A DNA stretch of 22,872 bases from contig CAYNYF010000072.1 in NCBI GenBank assembly GCA_964401385.1, forward strand, positions 1-22,872. The letters are read 5' to 3'. Positions within the stretch are counted from its first letter, which is position 1; each line of letters begins with the position of its first letter. The notes beneath the pieces are model-generated. The model saw only the letters and a program-made list of their open reading frames with translations, was not told the origin of the DNA and searched no databases. This document shows positions 14,157-22,638 of the stretch, one piece after another. This stretch comes from CAYNYF01 sp964401385 (lineage in GTDB: Bacteria > Planctomycetota > Phycisphaerae > SM23-33). The translations under genes were made by a program, and so were the position numbers.

Positions 14157-17100
14157 TCAGCCTTCCACCAGCTCGCGCTGGCGCGGGGGCTGCTCGCTGC
14201 CGGGCTTTTGCAGCCCGCCGGCGCCGAGGCGTACGGCCGCGCGGTACAGGGCGGCGTACAGCGTCGGCACCACGATCAGCGTCAGCATGGTGGCGAAGCC
14301 CAGGCCGAAGACCACCGCCCGGGCCATGCTGGACCACCACTGGCTGGACTCGCTGTGCGTGATCAACCGGAAGGTGTGAATGTTGAAGGAGACTCCCGTG
14401 GCCATCGGCAGCAGCCCCAGGATGGTGGTGGTGGCCGTCAGCAGCACCGGCCGCAGACGCGTCTGCCCGGCCTGGACCACGGCCGCCAGCACGCCCATTC
14501 CCCGCCGCTGCAACTGTCGGGTGTAGTCCAGCAGGACGATGGCGTTGTTGACCACCACCCCGGCCAGGGAAATCATCCCCACGCCCGTCATGATGATCCC
14601 GAACGGCATGCCGCAGACCAGCAGCCCCACCAGCACCCCGATGAACGACAGCATCACCGTCGTCATGATGATCAGCGGCACCGACAGCGTGTTGAACTGC
14701 ATCACCAGGATCATCACGATCAGCAGCAGCGCCAGCGGCAGCGCCCGCAGGAACAGGAAGTTGGAGGCCTCCTCCATTTGCTCCTGCTCGCCGGCGTACT
14801 CGATTTGATAGCCCGCGGGCATCTCCAGCTTCTCCAGCCGCTGCTGCACGTCCTTCAGCACGTCCGCTCCCAGCCTGCCCTCGGCGTCGCCGGTGAGGGT
14901 GACCGCGCGCTTCTGGTCGACGCGCTGGATGGTGCCGAAGCCGCCGCGGTACTCGAACTCGCCCAGCGAGGACAGCGGGATGGACTTGCCGGCGGCGTTG
15001 GGCACGCACAGGCGGAAGAGGTCCTCGATGTCCACCCGCTGGGAGAGGGGCAGGCGGACGGTGATGTCGTATTCATCGTTGAACTGGCGGTAGGTGCTCA
15101 CCTTGGAGCCGAACACGGCCGTCTTGAGGAAGTTGCCGATGATCAGCGAGTTCACGCCCAGCAGCATGGCCCGCCGGCGGTCGACCTTGAAGACCAGCTC
15201 CGGGCGGGTCAGCTCCAGGTCGCTGCGGAGGTTGACCAGCCCGGGCACGTCGGCGATGAGCCGGCGGGCCTGTTCGCTGATTTCCTTCAGCCGCTTGAAG
15301 TCCTCGCCCATGATGCGGATGCTGACAGCCGCTCCGGTGGGCGGGCCTTCCTTTTGCTTTTCCACCTTGATCTCGGCCCCGGGCACGTCGGCCAGGTCCC
15401 GGCGGATTTCCGCCACCACCAGCGCCGACGGACGGGGGCGATCCTCGAAGTCGTGGAACATCAGCATGACGTTGGCGACGTGCGGCCCGCCGGCCGAGCC
15501 GGTCAGGCTGAAGCCCCCGGCCGAGCCGACGTTGGCCACCACGTGCTTGAGGTCGCGGGTGTATCCGACCACGCGGCCCTCGGCGATTCGCGCCAGCCGG
15601 TCGGACTCGCGGATGTTGGTTCCCTGGGGGCTGCGGATGTTGATGAACGCCCGCGCCGGGTCGAAGCTGGGGAACAGCTCCGTGCCCCGGCCCCACTTGA
15701 CGTAGCTTACGCCCAGCCCGCCCAGCAGCAGCACCGCCAGCAGCAGCGTGACCGCCCAGTGCCCCAGGGCCGTCCGCAGCACCCGTCGATACGCCCGGAA
15801 CACCAGCCGGTCGCCCCGGGGCTTCCGCGCCGCCCCGCCGCCGCCGACCACCGAGCAGACGGTCGGGCTGATCACCATCGCCACGAACAGCGAGCTGGAC
15901 AGGGTGATGATCAGGGTGATGGGCAGGTACTTCATGAAATTGCCCATCATCCCCGGCCAGAACAGCAGCGGCGAGAAGGCGGCGATGGTCGTGCCCGTGG
16001 AAGTGATCACCGGCCAGGCCACCTCGCCGGTGCCCTTCATCGCCGCCTCGATCCGCCCGTAGCCGAGCTGCCGGTGGCGGAAGATGTTCTCGACGATGAC
16101 GATGGCGTTGTCCACCATCATCCCCAGGGCGAGGATGAGGCTGAACAGCACGATCATGTTCAGCGTGTACCCCATCGCCTGGACCACGGCGAAGCTGATC
16201 AGCATGCTCATGGGGATCGCCAGGGCCACGATCATGCTGGTCCGCCAGCCCATGAACGCCACCAGCACCACCAGCACCAGCACCAGCCCGGTGACGATGT
16301 TGTTCTCCAGGTCCGCCACCATCATGTGGATTTCCCTGGACATATCCATGGTGATGTCGAACTTCACGCCGGCCGGGGCGGCTTTCTCGGCCTCGGCCAG
16401 GATGTGCTTGACGACCCGGGCAATGGGGATGATGTTGGCGCCGATGCGCTTCTGGATGCTGAGGGTGATGCTGTCGGCCCCGTCCAGCCGGGAAAAGCTC
16501 GTGCGGTCCTTGAAGGTGTCGCGGACGGCGGCCACGTCGGCCAGGTAGATGGGCTTGCCGTCGCGCGTGGCCAGCAGCAGATGATCCACCTCCTCCGGCT
16601 CGGCGAACTCCGCCGGCACGCGCACGTTGAACTTGGTGCCGGGGGTCTCCAGGCCGCCGGCGGAGATGTTGACGTTCTCGGAGGGAATCAGCTTCAGCAG
16701 CTCCGGGATGGTCAGCCCGTAGGTGGCGACGCGGTCCGGATCGATCTCCAGGCGGATCTCGCGCTCCAGCCCGCCCAGAACGTCCACGTTCAGCACGCCG
16801 GGAATCTGCTCGATGGCGTCCTCCAACTCGTCGGCGATGGCCTTCAGCCGCACCGGCGAGAGCGACCCGGAGATGCTCACGATCATGATCGGGAACTCGG
16901 CCACGTTGATCTCTTTGATGACCGGCTCCTCGGCGTCGACGGGCAGCTCGCCCTTGGCCAGGTCCACCTTGTCCCGGACGTACTGGAGGGCGTCCTCGAT
17001 GCGGATGTCCGGCAGGAACTCGATGAGGACGGTGGAGAACCCCTCGGCGCTGGTGGAGCGGATCTCCTTGACGCCCTTGAGGCCGGCCAGCTCGGTCTCG

Positions 17101-17300
17101 ATCTTCATCGTCACCGAGGACTCCATGTCCTCGGGCGCGACGCCCTCATAGGCGGTGGTGACCAGGACGTAGGGGATGGGCACGTCGGGGGCGGCCTCGC
17201 GCGGCAGCGTGAAGTAGCTGACGCCGCCGGCCACGACGATCAGCAGCATCATCACGAAGACGGTCGTGCGATTGCGAATGGCTGTGTCAGAGACAATCAC
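14157..17300 (-). CDS. RND-family (HAE1-type) efflux pump permease
   Basis: A 1047-aa inner-membrane proton-driven pump of AcrB/MexB length. A first transmembrane helix (about 12-30) is followed by the porter domain with PREAAPDVPIPYVLVTT and YEGVAPEDMESSV. Helices 2-6 lie around residues 335-490 and include GMMVDNAIVIVEN (393-405). In AcrB this helix has two adjacent aspartates for proton relay; here only D397 is present, with Asn next to it, as in several related RND groups. A second half repeats the fold, with helices about 850-1020 (FNTLSVPLIIMTTVM, GVVVNNAIVLLDY). The GTG at 17300 is preceded by GAGGG. It lies 9 nt after the adaptor gene. No outer-membrane channel gene is in the window, so that partner must be elsewhere. 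Substrates cannot be told. Confidence 0.95.
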   Translation of the reverse strand: MIVSDTAIRNRTTVFVMMLLIVVAGGVSYFTLPREAAPDVPIPYVLVTTAYEGVAPEDMESSVTMKIETELAGLKGVKEIRSTSAEGFSTVLIEFLPDIRIEDALQYVRDKVDLAKGELPVDAEEPVIKEINVAEFPIMIVSISGSLSPVRLKAIADELEDAIEQIPGVLNVDVLGGLEREIRLEIDPDRVATYGLTIPELLKLIPSENVNISAGGLETPGTKFNVRVPAEFAEPEEVDHLLLATRDGKPIYLADVAAVRDTFKDRTSFSRLDGADSITLSIQKRIGANIIPIARVVKHILAEAEKAAPAGVKFDITMDMSREIHMMVADLENNIVTGLVLVLVVLVAFMGWRTSMIVALAIPMSMLISFAVVQAMGYTLNMIVLFSLILALGMMVDNAIVIVENIFRHRQLGYGRIEAAMKGTGEVAWPVITSTGTTIAAFSPLLFWPGMMGNFMKYLPITLIITLSSSLFVAMVISPTVCSVVGGGGAARKPRGDRLVFRAYRRVLRTALGHWAVTLLLAVLLLGGLGVSYVKWGRGTELFPSFDPARAFINIRSPQGTNIRESDRLARIAEGRVVGYTRDLKHVVANVGSAGGFSLTGSAGGPHVANVMLMFHDFEDRPRPSALVVAEIRRDLADVPGAEIKVEKQKEGPPTGAAVSIRIMGEDFKRLKEISEQARRLIADVPGLVNLRSDLELTRPELVFKVDRRRAMLLGVNSLIIGNFLKTAVFGSKVSTYRQFNDEYDITVRLPLSQRVDIEDLFRLCVPNAAGKSIPLSSLGEFEYRGGFGTIQRVDQKRAVTLTGDAEGRLGADVLKDVQQRLEKLEMPAGYQIEYAGEQEQMEEASNFLFLRALPLALLLIVMILVMQFNTLSVPLIIMTTVMLSFIGVLVGLLVCGMPFGIIMTGVGMISLAGVVVNNAIVLLDYTRQLQRRGMGVLAAVVQAGQTRLRPVLLTATTTILGLLPMATGVSFNIHTFRLITHSESSQWWSSMARAVVFGLGFATMLTLIVVPTLYAALYRAAVRLGAGGLQKPGSEQPPRQRELVEG

Positions 17301-17309
17301 TTCAAGCCC

Positions 17310-18527
17310 TCACCGCCCGGCCGCCCGCCCGGCGCCTTGGGGGACGGCGCCTTTCTGCTCGTCGACGGCCACCGGCTGGCCGGGGCCGACGTATCGGTGC
17401 CCGGAGACGATCAGCCGGTCGCCTTCGGTCAGCCCGGAAAGCACCCGGATGCGCCTGCCCTTGATGAGCCCGAGCTGCACCTGACGCTTCTCGGCCTTGC
17501 CGTCCTCGGCGACGTAGACGAGGTAACCGTCCTCCAGCGGAATCACCGCCGCCAGCGGGACCATGATCGCGCCCTTCAGCACCCGGCGGGTCAGGCGGGC
17601 GCGGACGATCTGCCCGCTCCGCAGCGGGCGCTTGCCGGAGGCGGCCGAGAGCACCGCCGGCGCCGTCGTCGCCCTGCCCGAGCCGGCGACCGGCCTGTTG
17701 TCGACGACGACCTCCACCCGCGAGGTGCGGGAGCCGGCGTCGGCCAGTTCGCTGATGTAGCCGATCTTGCCGGTGACCTTGTATTCGCCGTCGCCGCCCC
17801 TGACGAAGATCTCCTCGGCGGCCCCCACGTCCAGGAAGTGCACGTCCCGCTCGGGCACGTCCAGCACCACCTTGAGCACGTCGACGTCGACGATCTCGGC
17901 CACCACGTCGCCCGGCTTGACGTACTCGCCCTGTTCCACGGGCACCCTGTCGAGGATGCCGCCGATGGGGGCGCGGATGACGGCCCGGTCCAGGGAGGCC
18001 CTAGCCGCGTCGAAGGCGGCCTCGCTGGCGGCGGCCCGGGTGCCGATCTGGTCCAGCTCGGCCGGCGACGAGACCCCGCCCCGGCGCAGCTCGGCGACGC
18101 GCTCGTACTCGCGCTGGTCGAACTCGGAGGAGGCCTCGGCCCGGTCGTAGTCGGCCTGGAGCAGGTCGGTGTTGAGCCGGATCAGCTCATCGCCGGCCCG
18201 ACACGGGCGGCCTTCCTCGCAGGCGATACGTTCGATCCGCCCGCTCACCTCGGCCGGCACCTTCACTATGCGGTTGGGCTCGGTCACGCCGGGCAGCGTG
18301 ATCGTGTCCGCCAGCGCCGGCAGGGCGCGGACCAGCTCGACCTTCACGTTCACCGGCGGCCTCTCGGTCGGCGGAGGGTCGCCATCACGACCCGGCATCC
18401 GCGCCACCACCGCCACAGCGCCCGCGGCCGCCGCCACGATCAGCGCCGGCAGGAGCCTCCGAGCCAGCCGCCCGGATCGCCGCCCGCCCGCCGCTTCCAC
18501 TTCCGGCTTCTGTTCCATCTCGCTCAT
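17310..18527 (-). CDS. RND efflux periplasmic adaptor subunit (membrane fusion protein)
   Basis: A 405-aa adaptor that links the pump at 14157-17300 to an outer-membrane channel. It has a cytoplasmic start, one N-terminal membrane anchor (about residues 26-43, LPALIVAAAAGAVAVVA), then a lipoyl half-motif (VPAEVSGRIERIACEEGRPC) and a short alpha-hairpin (about 120-185). The second lipoyl half is IRAPIGGILDRVPVEQGEYV, followed by beta-barrel and membrane-proximal domains (VPLAAVIPLEDGYLVYVAED, SGLTEGDRLIVSG). The start ATG lies 6 nt after the tetR stop. Instead of a lipoprotein signal it has an uncleaved anchor. Order regulator-adaptor-pump on one transcript is typical for drug or stress efflux systems. 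Confidence 0.93.
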   Translation of the reverse strand: MSEMEQKPEVEAAGGRRSGRLARRLLPALIVAAAAGAVAVVARMPGRDGDPPPTERPPVNVKVELVRALPALADTITLPGVTEPNRIVKVPAEVSGRIERIACEEGRPCRAGDELIRLNTDLLQADYDRAEASSEFDQREYERVAELRRGGVSSPAELDQIGTRAAASEAAFDAARASLDRAVIRAPIGGILDRVPVEQGEYVKPGDVVAEIVDVDVLKVVLDVPERDVHFLDVGAAEEIFVRGGDGEYKVTGKIGYISELADAGSRTSRVEVVVDNRPVAGSGRATTAPAVLSAASGKRPLRSGQIVRARLTRRVLKGAIMVPLAAVIPLEDGYLVYVAEDGKAEKRQVQLGLIKGRRIRVLSGLTEGDRLIVSGHRYVGPGQPVAVDEQKGAVPQGAGRAAGR

Positions 18528-18533
18528 TCTATG

Positions 18534-19160
18534 CTAGTCCGTACCGGCCCGACCCGCCCCGGCCGTCAGGCTGGCCAAAAGGTCGCGCTGCATCTCCGCC
18601 ACAAACTCCTCGTCAACGTTCGACCCGAGAACGATGGCCTGCACCGTCATGCCGCGCAGGACGCCCACGATCAGCGAGGCAGCCACGGCGGCGTTGGCAT
18701 CCTTGCGGAACTCCCCCGACGCCGCGCCTTGCTCGATGATGGCCTGTATTTGCCGCTCCGTCTGGCTGGTGGTCCGCTCGACGGCCTTGGCCAGCTCCCC
18801 GGGGAGCTTCTGCCTCGCCGCCGTCGCCCAGAACTCCAGCATCAGCCGGCCGTAGAGCTTGTACCGAGCCAGCCGCCCGTACCAGCTATCCACCAACTGC
18901 CGGATCTTCTCCGAGGCGGGCGCCGGCTGAGCCGCCGACTGCTCCACGTCGGTCTGGCCGAGCGCCAGCATTTGCAGGCAGACCTGCGTGAACAGGTCCT
19001 CTTTGCTTCGGAAGTAGTTGTAAATGCTGCCCTTAGCGACGTCTGCCTGGGCAGCCACCGCGGCCATGGTGGTGGCGGCATAGCCGTTGGCGTCGAAAGC
19101 CCTCTCGGCCGCGGCCATGATCCGCCGACGACGATCAGATGAGCCGCTCGACTCGGACAT
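18534..19160 (-). CDS. TetR/AcrR family transcriptional repressor
   Basis: A 208-aa repressor. The N-terminal TetR DNA-binding domain reads RRRRIMAAAERAFDANGY, then TMAAVAAQADVAKGSIYNYF and RSKEDLF, with the helix-turn-helix in the middle. The C-terminal ligand-binding helical part is variable as usual. I chose ATG 19160 (MSESSGSS, GGAG about 10 nt upstream); a GTG at 19214 would add 18 unlikely residues. It is the first gene of the efflux operon and is preceded by a perfect 20-bp palindrome laid over the promoter, so it probably represses itself, the adaptor and the pump until a ligand releases it. The ligand is unknown. Confidence 0.92.
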   Translation of the reverse strand: MSESSGSSDRRRRIMAAAERAFDANGYAATTMAAVAAQADVAKGSIYNYFRSKEDLFTQVCLQMLALGQTDVEQSAAQPAPASEKIRQLVDSWYGRLARYKLYGRLMLEFWATAARQKLPGELAKAVERTTSQTERQIQAIIEQGAASGEFRKDANAAVAASLIVGVLRGMTVQAIVLGSNVDEEFVAEMQRDLLASLTAGAGRAGTD

Positions 19161-19222
19161 GATGGTTGTCTCCGCTGGGTCCGCCGGATCGCTGCACACG
19201 GGCCAGCAACCCACGGTCGCCC

Positions 19223-19242
19223 ATGACTGACCGGTCAGTCAT
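19223..19242. promoter_or_regulatory. TetR-type operator, perfect 20-bp palindrome
   Basis: ATGACTGACCGGTCAGTCAT is a perfect inverted repeat. The TGACTGACCGGTCAGTCA core is the classic operator type of TetR/AcrR repressors (TGACnnnnnGTCA-like, with GACCGGTC at its centre). It begins 5 nt downstream of the -10 box on the minus strand, so it covers the expected transcription start of the tetR-adaptor-pump operon. Confidence 0.85.
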
Positions 19243-19246
19243 CGGA

Positions 19247-19275
19247 ATTATACGCACTGCTTCCTCCCCTTGCAA
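19247..19275 (-). promoter_or_regulatory. Promoter of the tetR-adaptor-RND operon
   Basis: On the minus strand TTGCAA (19270-19275) is separated by exactly 17 nt from a perfect TATAAT (19247-19252). Transcription would begin inside the operator at 19223-19242 and give a leader of about 80 nt before ATG 19160. Confidence 0.85.
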
Positions 19276-19383
19276 GCGAAGTGGGTGCATTTTTTCTACA
19301 AGGAATACCTGGGGATCAACGGGTCGCCATTCGCCCCGGCGCGGTCGCGGCCGGTCGTCCAGGCCGGTCCACCCCGGCAGGTG

Positions 19384-20817
19384 CTACCGCCGGCCGCCGG
19401 CCCTAGGCCGCCGACGGAACAGGTGGAGCCGGCGAGCGCCGAGTCTGCGGAGTTTCGCCAGCCGGCCGCGGAGGCGCCGGCGACGGCGGCCCAGAAGCGA
19501 CTCGAAGCGGCGGGCGATCGCGTCGATCCGGCGCGCCGGAAAGGACGGCATCTCCAGCACGCTGCGATTGGCGCGGAAGCAGCCCTCCCCTCCCCCGCCG
19601 ATCCAGCCGTTCTCGGCGCACATCTCGGCCGCCCGCGTCCCCGGCACCGGAAAGAACACCCGAGGACGCACCGCGTCCAACCGGCACCTGGCCAGCAGGT
19701 CGAGCGTTTCGCCCACGCTGACCTCGGACTCGTACGGCGCCCCGACGAACACCCGGCCGTGGACGCGCAGATTCTGCGCTTTCAGCGCGGCCACGCCGGA
19801 GAGGATCTGCCCTTCCGAGGTGGGCAGCGCCAGGATTTCCTCGCGGATGAACCTGCTGCCGGAGCCGATCTCCACCTCGGCGACCTCGCAGCCGCTGCGG
19901 GCGAGCATCTCGGCCACGCCGGCGTCGGCGCAGCTCAGCCGGACGTGGCAGCGGTACGGCAGGCGGCAGCGGCGAGGGTACTGCTCGGCGAACCGCCCGA
20001 GCCAGTCGGCGTCGGCGACGAAGGCGTGGTCGCAAAAGACGACGCGCCGGATGCCCTTGTAGCGGGCCACGACCGCCTCCACCTCCTCCAGCAGGTTGCC
20101 GACGCTGCGCCGGCGAAGCGTGGCGGCGTTTCCGGCGTACAGCTCCATGTAGCAGTCGTTCGGGCAGAAGGAGCACCACCGATCGCAGCCGCGCGTGGCC
20201 GCAAAGGCCGCCTCCCGGCTGTCGCGAACGATCCGCTGGTAGTCGAATATCTCCCTGTCGGGAAAGGGCAGGCGGTCCGGCTCGGCTGCCAGCGGGGCCG
20301 GCTCGTTGCGGATGAGTCCCTCCTCGCTGTTGAGCCAGACGCCGGGCAGCTCCGGGCGGGCGGCGAATTGCGTTTCCTCCGGGCCGGCGACGGCCTCGGC
20401 CCGCCCGTCGCGGACGGACCGGTACAGTTCGAGCAGAGACTCCTCGTACTCGCCCAGGACCAGGGCGGTCGCGCCGGGGATGCTGATGGCCTGCCCGGGC
20501 TGGCAGGTGGCGTAGCTGCCGGCGACGGTCACCGGCAGCAGGCGGCGCTCGGCGACGTCGACGATGATGTGCCGGGCGGCGGTGATCCGGGTCGGCGGAA
20601 TGTCCACGAACACGTGCGTGGGGCGATACTCATTCAGCGCCCGGCGCAGACGGACCGGCTGGTAGCCGCTCAGCGGCACCAGGGCGACGTCGAAGCCGTC
20701 GGCCTTCAGCAGGGCCACGGCCACGCCCAAGTCGTGCCGGAACTCCGGCCGAGCCCGCGACCAGTCCGACCGGACAAATTGCAGGATCAGAATTTGCAAC
20801 CGCTGCCCGTTCGCCAA
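19384..20817 (-). CDS. B12-binding-like radical SAM protein of unknown function
   Basis: A 477-aa protein. Residues about 7-135 look like the Rossmann-type N-terminal domain of B12-dependent radical SAM enzymes (LQILILQFVR, VALLKADGFDVALVPL, HVFVDIPPTRITAARHIIVD, GEYEESLLELY). The usual DxHxxG cobalamin-binding motif is absent. The radical SAM core follows with CDRWCSFCPNDC (C211, C215, C218), then VEIGSGSRF, VHGRVFVGAP and FFPVPGTRAAEMC. The C-terminus is a basic, Arg-rich tail. The start is a TTG at 20817 with only a weak AGG upstream. It lies 77 nt after holA on the same strand. The end of the gene faces the tetR promoter region. Possible substrates range from lipids to cofactors; I cannot narrow it. 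Confidence 0.85.
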   Translation of the reverse strand: MANGQRLQILILQFVRSDWSRARPEFRHDLGVAVALLKADGFDVALVPLSGYQPVRLRRALNEYRPTHVFVDIPPTRITAARHIIVDVAERRLLPVTVAGSYATCQPGQAISIPGATALVLGEYEESLLELYRSVRDGRAEAVAGPEETQFAARPELPGVWLNSEEGLIRNEPAPLAAEPDRLPFPDREIFDYQRIVRDSREAAFAATRGCDRWCSFCPNDCYMELYAGNAATLRRRSVGNLLEEVEAVVARYKGIRRVVFCDHAFVADADWLGRFAEQYPRRCRLPYRCHVRLSCADAGVAEMLARSGCEVAEVEIGSGSRFIREEILALPTSEGQILSGVAALKAQNLRVHGRVFVGAPYESEVSVGETLDLLARCRLDAVRPRVFFPVPGTRAAEMCAENGWIGGGGEGCFRANRSVLEMPSFPARRIDAIARRFESLLGRRRRRLRGRLAKLRRLGARRLHLFRRRPRAGGRR

Positions 20818-20894
20818 AGCCTAAAACGCAGGAAACAACGGTTCGGCAGCCCGACGCGGCCGTTCCCGTCGAACTCTTCCCGCCGGCGGCGGCG

Positions 20895-21785
20895 CTACAG
20901 GCAGAGATTCACCACCAGCGCCTGCATGGCGGGCAAGGTATCGGCGCCGGTCTTCAGCGCCAGGTCGGTCGCCAGCAGCCGGCGGAACCCGCCGGCCGGC
21001 CCCCCGCGGCGGGCGGTCCGCCCCGGCGTCCGGCGGCGCGGGCCGCGCCGGCTCCGCAGATGCCAGGCGAGCAGTCCCAGCAGGCGGAACTCCTCCCCGC
21101 GGCGGGTCAGCACCGCAGTCAGCAAGCGCAGGGCCTCGCCGGCCCGGCCGGCGTCGATTGCATCCACCAGGGCAAAGGGGGCCGCCCCGGCCGACGCCGC
21201 CACCACCGCCGCCACGTCCTCGACGGAGATGCTCGGGCGCCCACCCGCGTACAGGGCGAGCTTTTCCATTTCGCTTTCCAGCCTGACCAGGTCGTTGCCG
21301 ACCCACCCGGCCAGCAGCCTGGCCGCGTCCTTGCTGATCCGCTTGTCCAGGGCGGAGGCGGCCCGGGCCAGCCACGCCGGCAGCTCGGAATCGGCCGGAT
21401 TGGCGCAATCGATCACCTGGCCGACCTTGCGGGCGAGTTTGCCCAGCTTGGTCTTGGCCGGGGAGGAGTCCATCAACAGCATCAGCGATCCGGCCGAGGA
21501 GGGGTTGGCCAGGTATGCCTCCAGCCGTTGACGGTGGGCGCTGACAAACTCGTCAGCGTCGTGAACCATCACCAGTCGGCGGGACCCCAGCAGGGGCGCG
21601 GTTCTTGCCGCGTCCAGGACCTCCGCCAGTTCGGCCGAGGCGTCGAAGTGCGCAACCACCAGCTCCGGGTCGGCGCCGGCCACGAAACGCTCGACGATCT
21701 CCCGCCGCCGCTGCCGGCGCAGGTGCAGATTCTCCCCGTGGAGGATGTATATGGGACAGAACGGACTGGTCGGTGCTTCGGACAT
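20895..21785 (-). CDS. holA: DNA polymerase III subunit delta
   Basis: A 296-aa clamp-loader delta subunit, which opens the beta sliding clamp. The N-terminal domain begins CPIYILHGENLHLRRQRRRE. It is followed by the delta signature: a FDASAELAEVLDAA helix, PLLGSRRLVMVHDADEF, then LMLLMDSSPAKTKLGK and WVGNDLVRLESEMEKLALY (domain 2). Domain 3 is ALVDAIDAGRAGEALRLL and LLGLLAWHLRS. An Arg/Pro/Gly-rich insertion (about 245-265) near the C-terminus, encoded by a GC-rich repeat-like stretch around 20995-21055, is unusual. The upstream-extended frame to 21890 adds 35 unlikely residues; ATG 21785 has GGAG 6 nt upstream. It is shorter than many homologues, but the domain order is intact. Confidence 0.88.
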   Translation of the reverse strand: MSEAPTSPFCPIYILHGENLHLRRQRRREIVERFVAGADPELVVAHFDASAELAEVLDAARTAPLLGSRRLVMVHDADEFVSAHRQRLEAYLANPSSAGSLMLLMDSSPAKTKLGKLARKVGQVIDCANPADSELPAWLARAASALDKRISKDAARLLAGWVGNDLVRLESEMEKLALYAGGRPSISVEDVAAVVAASAGAAPFALVDAIDAGRAGEALRLLTAVLTRRGEEFRLLGLLAWHLRSRRGPRRRTPGRTARRGGPAGGFRRLLATDLALKTGADTLPAMQALVVNLCL

Positions 21786-21914
21786 CCCGGACTCCAGGCC
21801 CAACTGGGCGGAGATGTCATTGTCCGGGAGGCCGGCCCGATTGTAAAGCGGCTTGCCGACGGACCGCGTGCGGGCGCAAAAAAACGCCAATTCACCAGAG
21901 CCAGCTTGCCGCCG

Positions 21915-22187
21915 TTACAGCATGACGCTGACAGCACGGGCGGCTCGGCTGCACGTGTTGCCGTCCAGCGAGTAATACACCAGCTTGCCCTTCCGGCGGT
22001 TCTTGACCAGCCCGTGGATCCGCAGCAGGCCCAGATGGTGGGAGACGGTAGGCTGAGCTAACCGCAGCTTCTTGCACAGCTCACTCACGTTCCGCTCCCC
22101 TCCTTGCAACGCCAGCAGCAATCTCAGGCGTGTCTCGTCGGAAAGTACACGGAACACATTAGACAGCTTCTTGACATCGCTTCTCAT
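21915..22187 (-). CDS. ArsR family winged-helix transcriptional regulator
   Basis: A 90-aa repressor of the ArsR/SmtB fold. It starts MRSDVKKLSNVFRVLSDETR and contains LRLLLALQGGERNVSELCKK, LRLAQPTVSHHLGLLRIHGL (the recognition helix) and a wing with RKGKLVYYSL. I chose ATG 22187 with AAGGGTG just upstream over a TTG at 22208. Only two cysteines are present (SELCKK and NTCSRA), without the classic ELCVCDL metal site, so a metal sensor role is uncertain. It is divergent from nothing and faces holA on the same strand, 129 nt away. A GTGCAA-N11-TTGCAC inverted repeat lies 104 nt upstream. Confidence 0.9.
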   Translation of the reverse strand: MRSDVKKLSNVFRVLSDETRLRLLLALQGGERNVSELCKKLRLAQPTVSHHLGLLRIHGLVKNRRKGKLVYYSLDGNTCSRAARAVSVML

Positions 22188-22290
22188 CTTCACCCTTCGT
22201 TTCTCCAAACGACTGGCCGCCTCCCAAAGCGAAATGGGCCAGCGAGGATAGCCCGACTACCCGATGCTTGGAAATGTGGCTGATTAATGA

Positions 22291-22313
22291 GTGCAAATAA
22301 AGGTGCCTTGCAC
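22291..22313. promoter_or_regulatory. Inverted repeat upstream of the ArsR gene
   Basis: GTGCAA (22291-22296) and TTGCAC (22308-22313) are perfect inverted arms separated by 11 nt. It is in the spacer between the ArsR gene and the 43-aa membrane protein gene. It could be an operator of the ArsR protein, whose targets often contain A/T-rich inverted repeats, but the match is short and no clear -10 box sits beside it. Confidence 0.3.
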
Positions 22314-22446
22314 CAGTGAGTATCCAAAGGCCGCTCGATGCCCAATCCTCCGGCGATGTCAAGCCGCGACTGACCAAGACAAGATCGGCCGCGGGCGCGG
22401 GCCTTCGACAGGCACCGCCTCAAATTGCGCCTGCCGTTCCACTCAC

Positions 22447-22481
22447 AAAAAAAAACGGCAGCGTCACATCTGCTTGCGCCG
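22447..22481 (-). terminator. Putative terminator of the 43-aa membrane protein gene
   Basis: On the minus strand a run of nine T (22447-22455) directly follows a GC-rich hairpin whose arms are CGGC (22478-22481) and GCCG, with two further pairs after a one-base bulge. The hairpin overlaps the last codons and stop of the gene. The T run is strong; the stem is short. Confidence 0.5.
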
Positions 22482-22595
22482 GTACATCGTCCAGAACACG
22501 ATCAGCGCGATCACGGCGAGCAGCAATACGATCTGCCACCAGTGAATCCATCCCCCCTCTCCCCAAATCTTGGCCAGCGGCATGACACTCGTCAT
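22464..22595 (-). CDS. 43-aa single-pass membrane protein
   Basis: A small gene with complete signals. A consensus promoter at 22639-22668 and AAGGAGAA six nt upstream of the ATG precede it, and a T9 run follows it. The peptide begins MTSVMPLAKIWGEGGWIHWW, then has a strongly hydrophobic helix (QIVLLLAVIALIVFWTMY) and a basic RRKQM end, so it is an N-out, C-in single-pass protein. It has no recognised family. Small membrane proteins of this kind often regulate transporters or kinases, or act as membrane toxins; the sequence alone does not decide. It reads into the same strand as ArsR but is separated by about 275 nt and its own terminator. Confidence 0.7.
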   Translation of the reverse strand: MTSVMPLAKIWGEGGWIHWWQIVLLLAVIALIVFWTMYRRKQM

Positions 22596-22638
22596 AACGT
22601 TCTCCTTGAACACGAATGGACTCGGTAACTTGCGCCGC

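Noticed and set aside
14148..19142. Plus-strand open frame of 1664 codons opposite the efflux operon
   Set aside because: It is antisense to three well-recognised genes, is rich in His, Asp, Gln and Gly as expected from the mirror of GC-rich codons, has no domain and no ribosome site.
19270..21531. 753-codon plus-strand frame
   Set aside because: Antisense to the radical SAM and holA genes; begins inside the tetR promoter.
22291..22545. 84-codon plus-strand frame near the right edge
   Set aside because: Antisense to the 43-aa membrane gene and its terminator; Lys run comes from the poly-A strand of the T9 tract.
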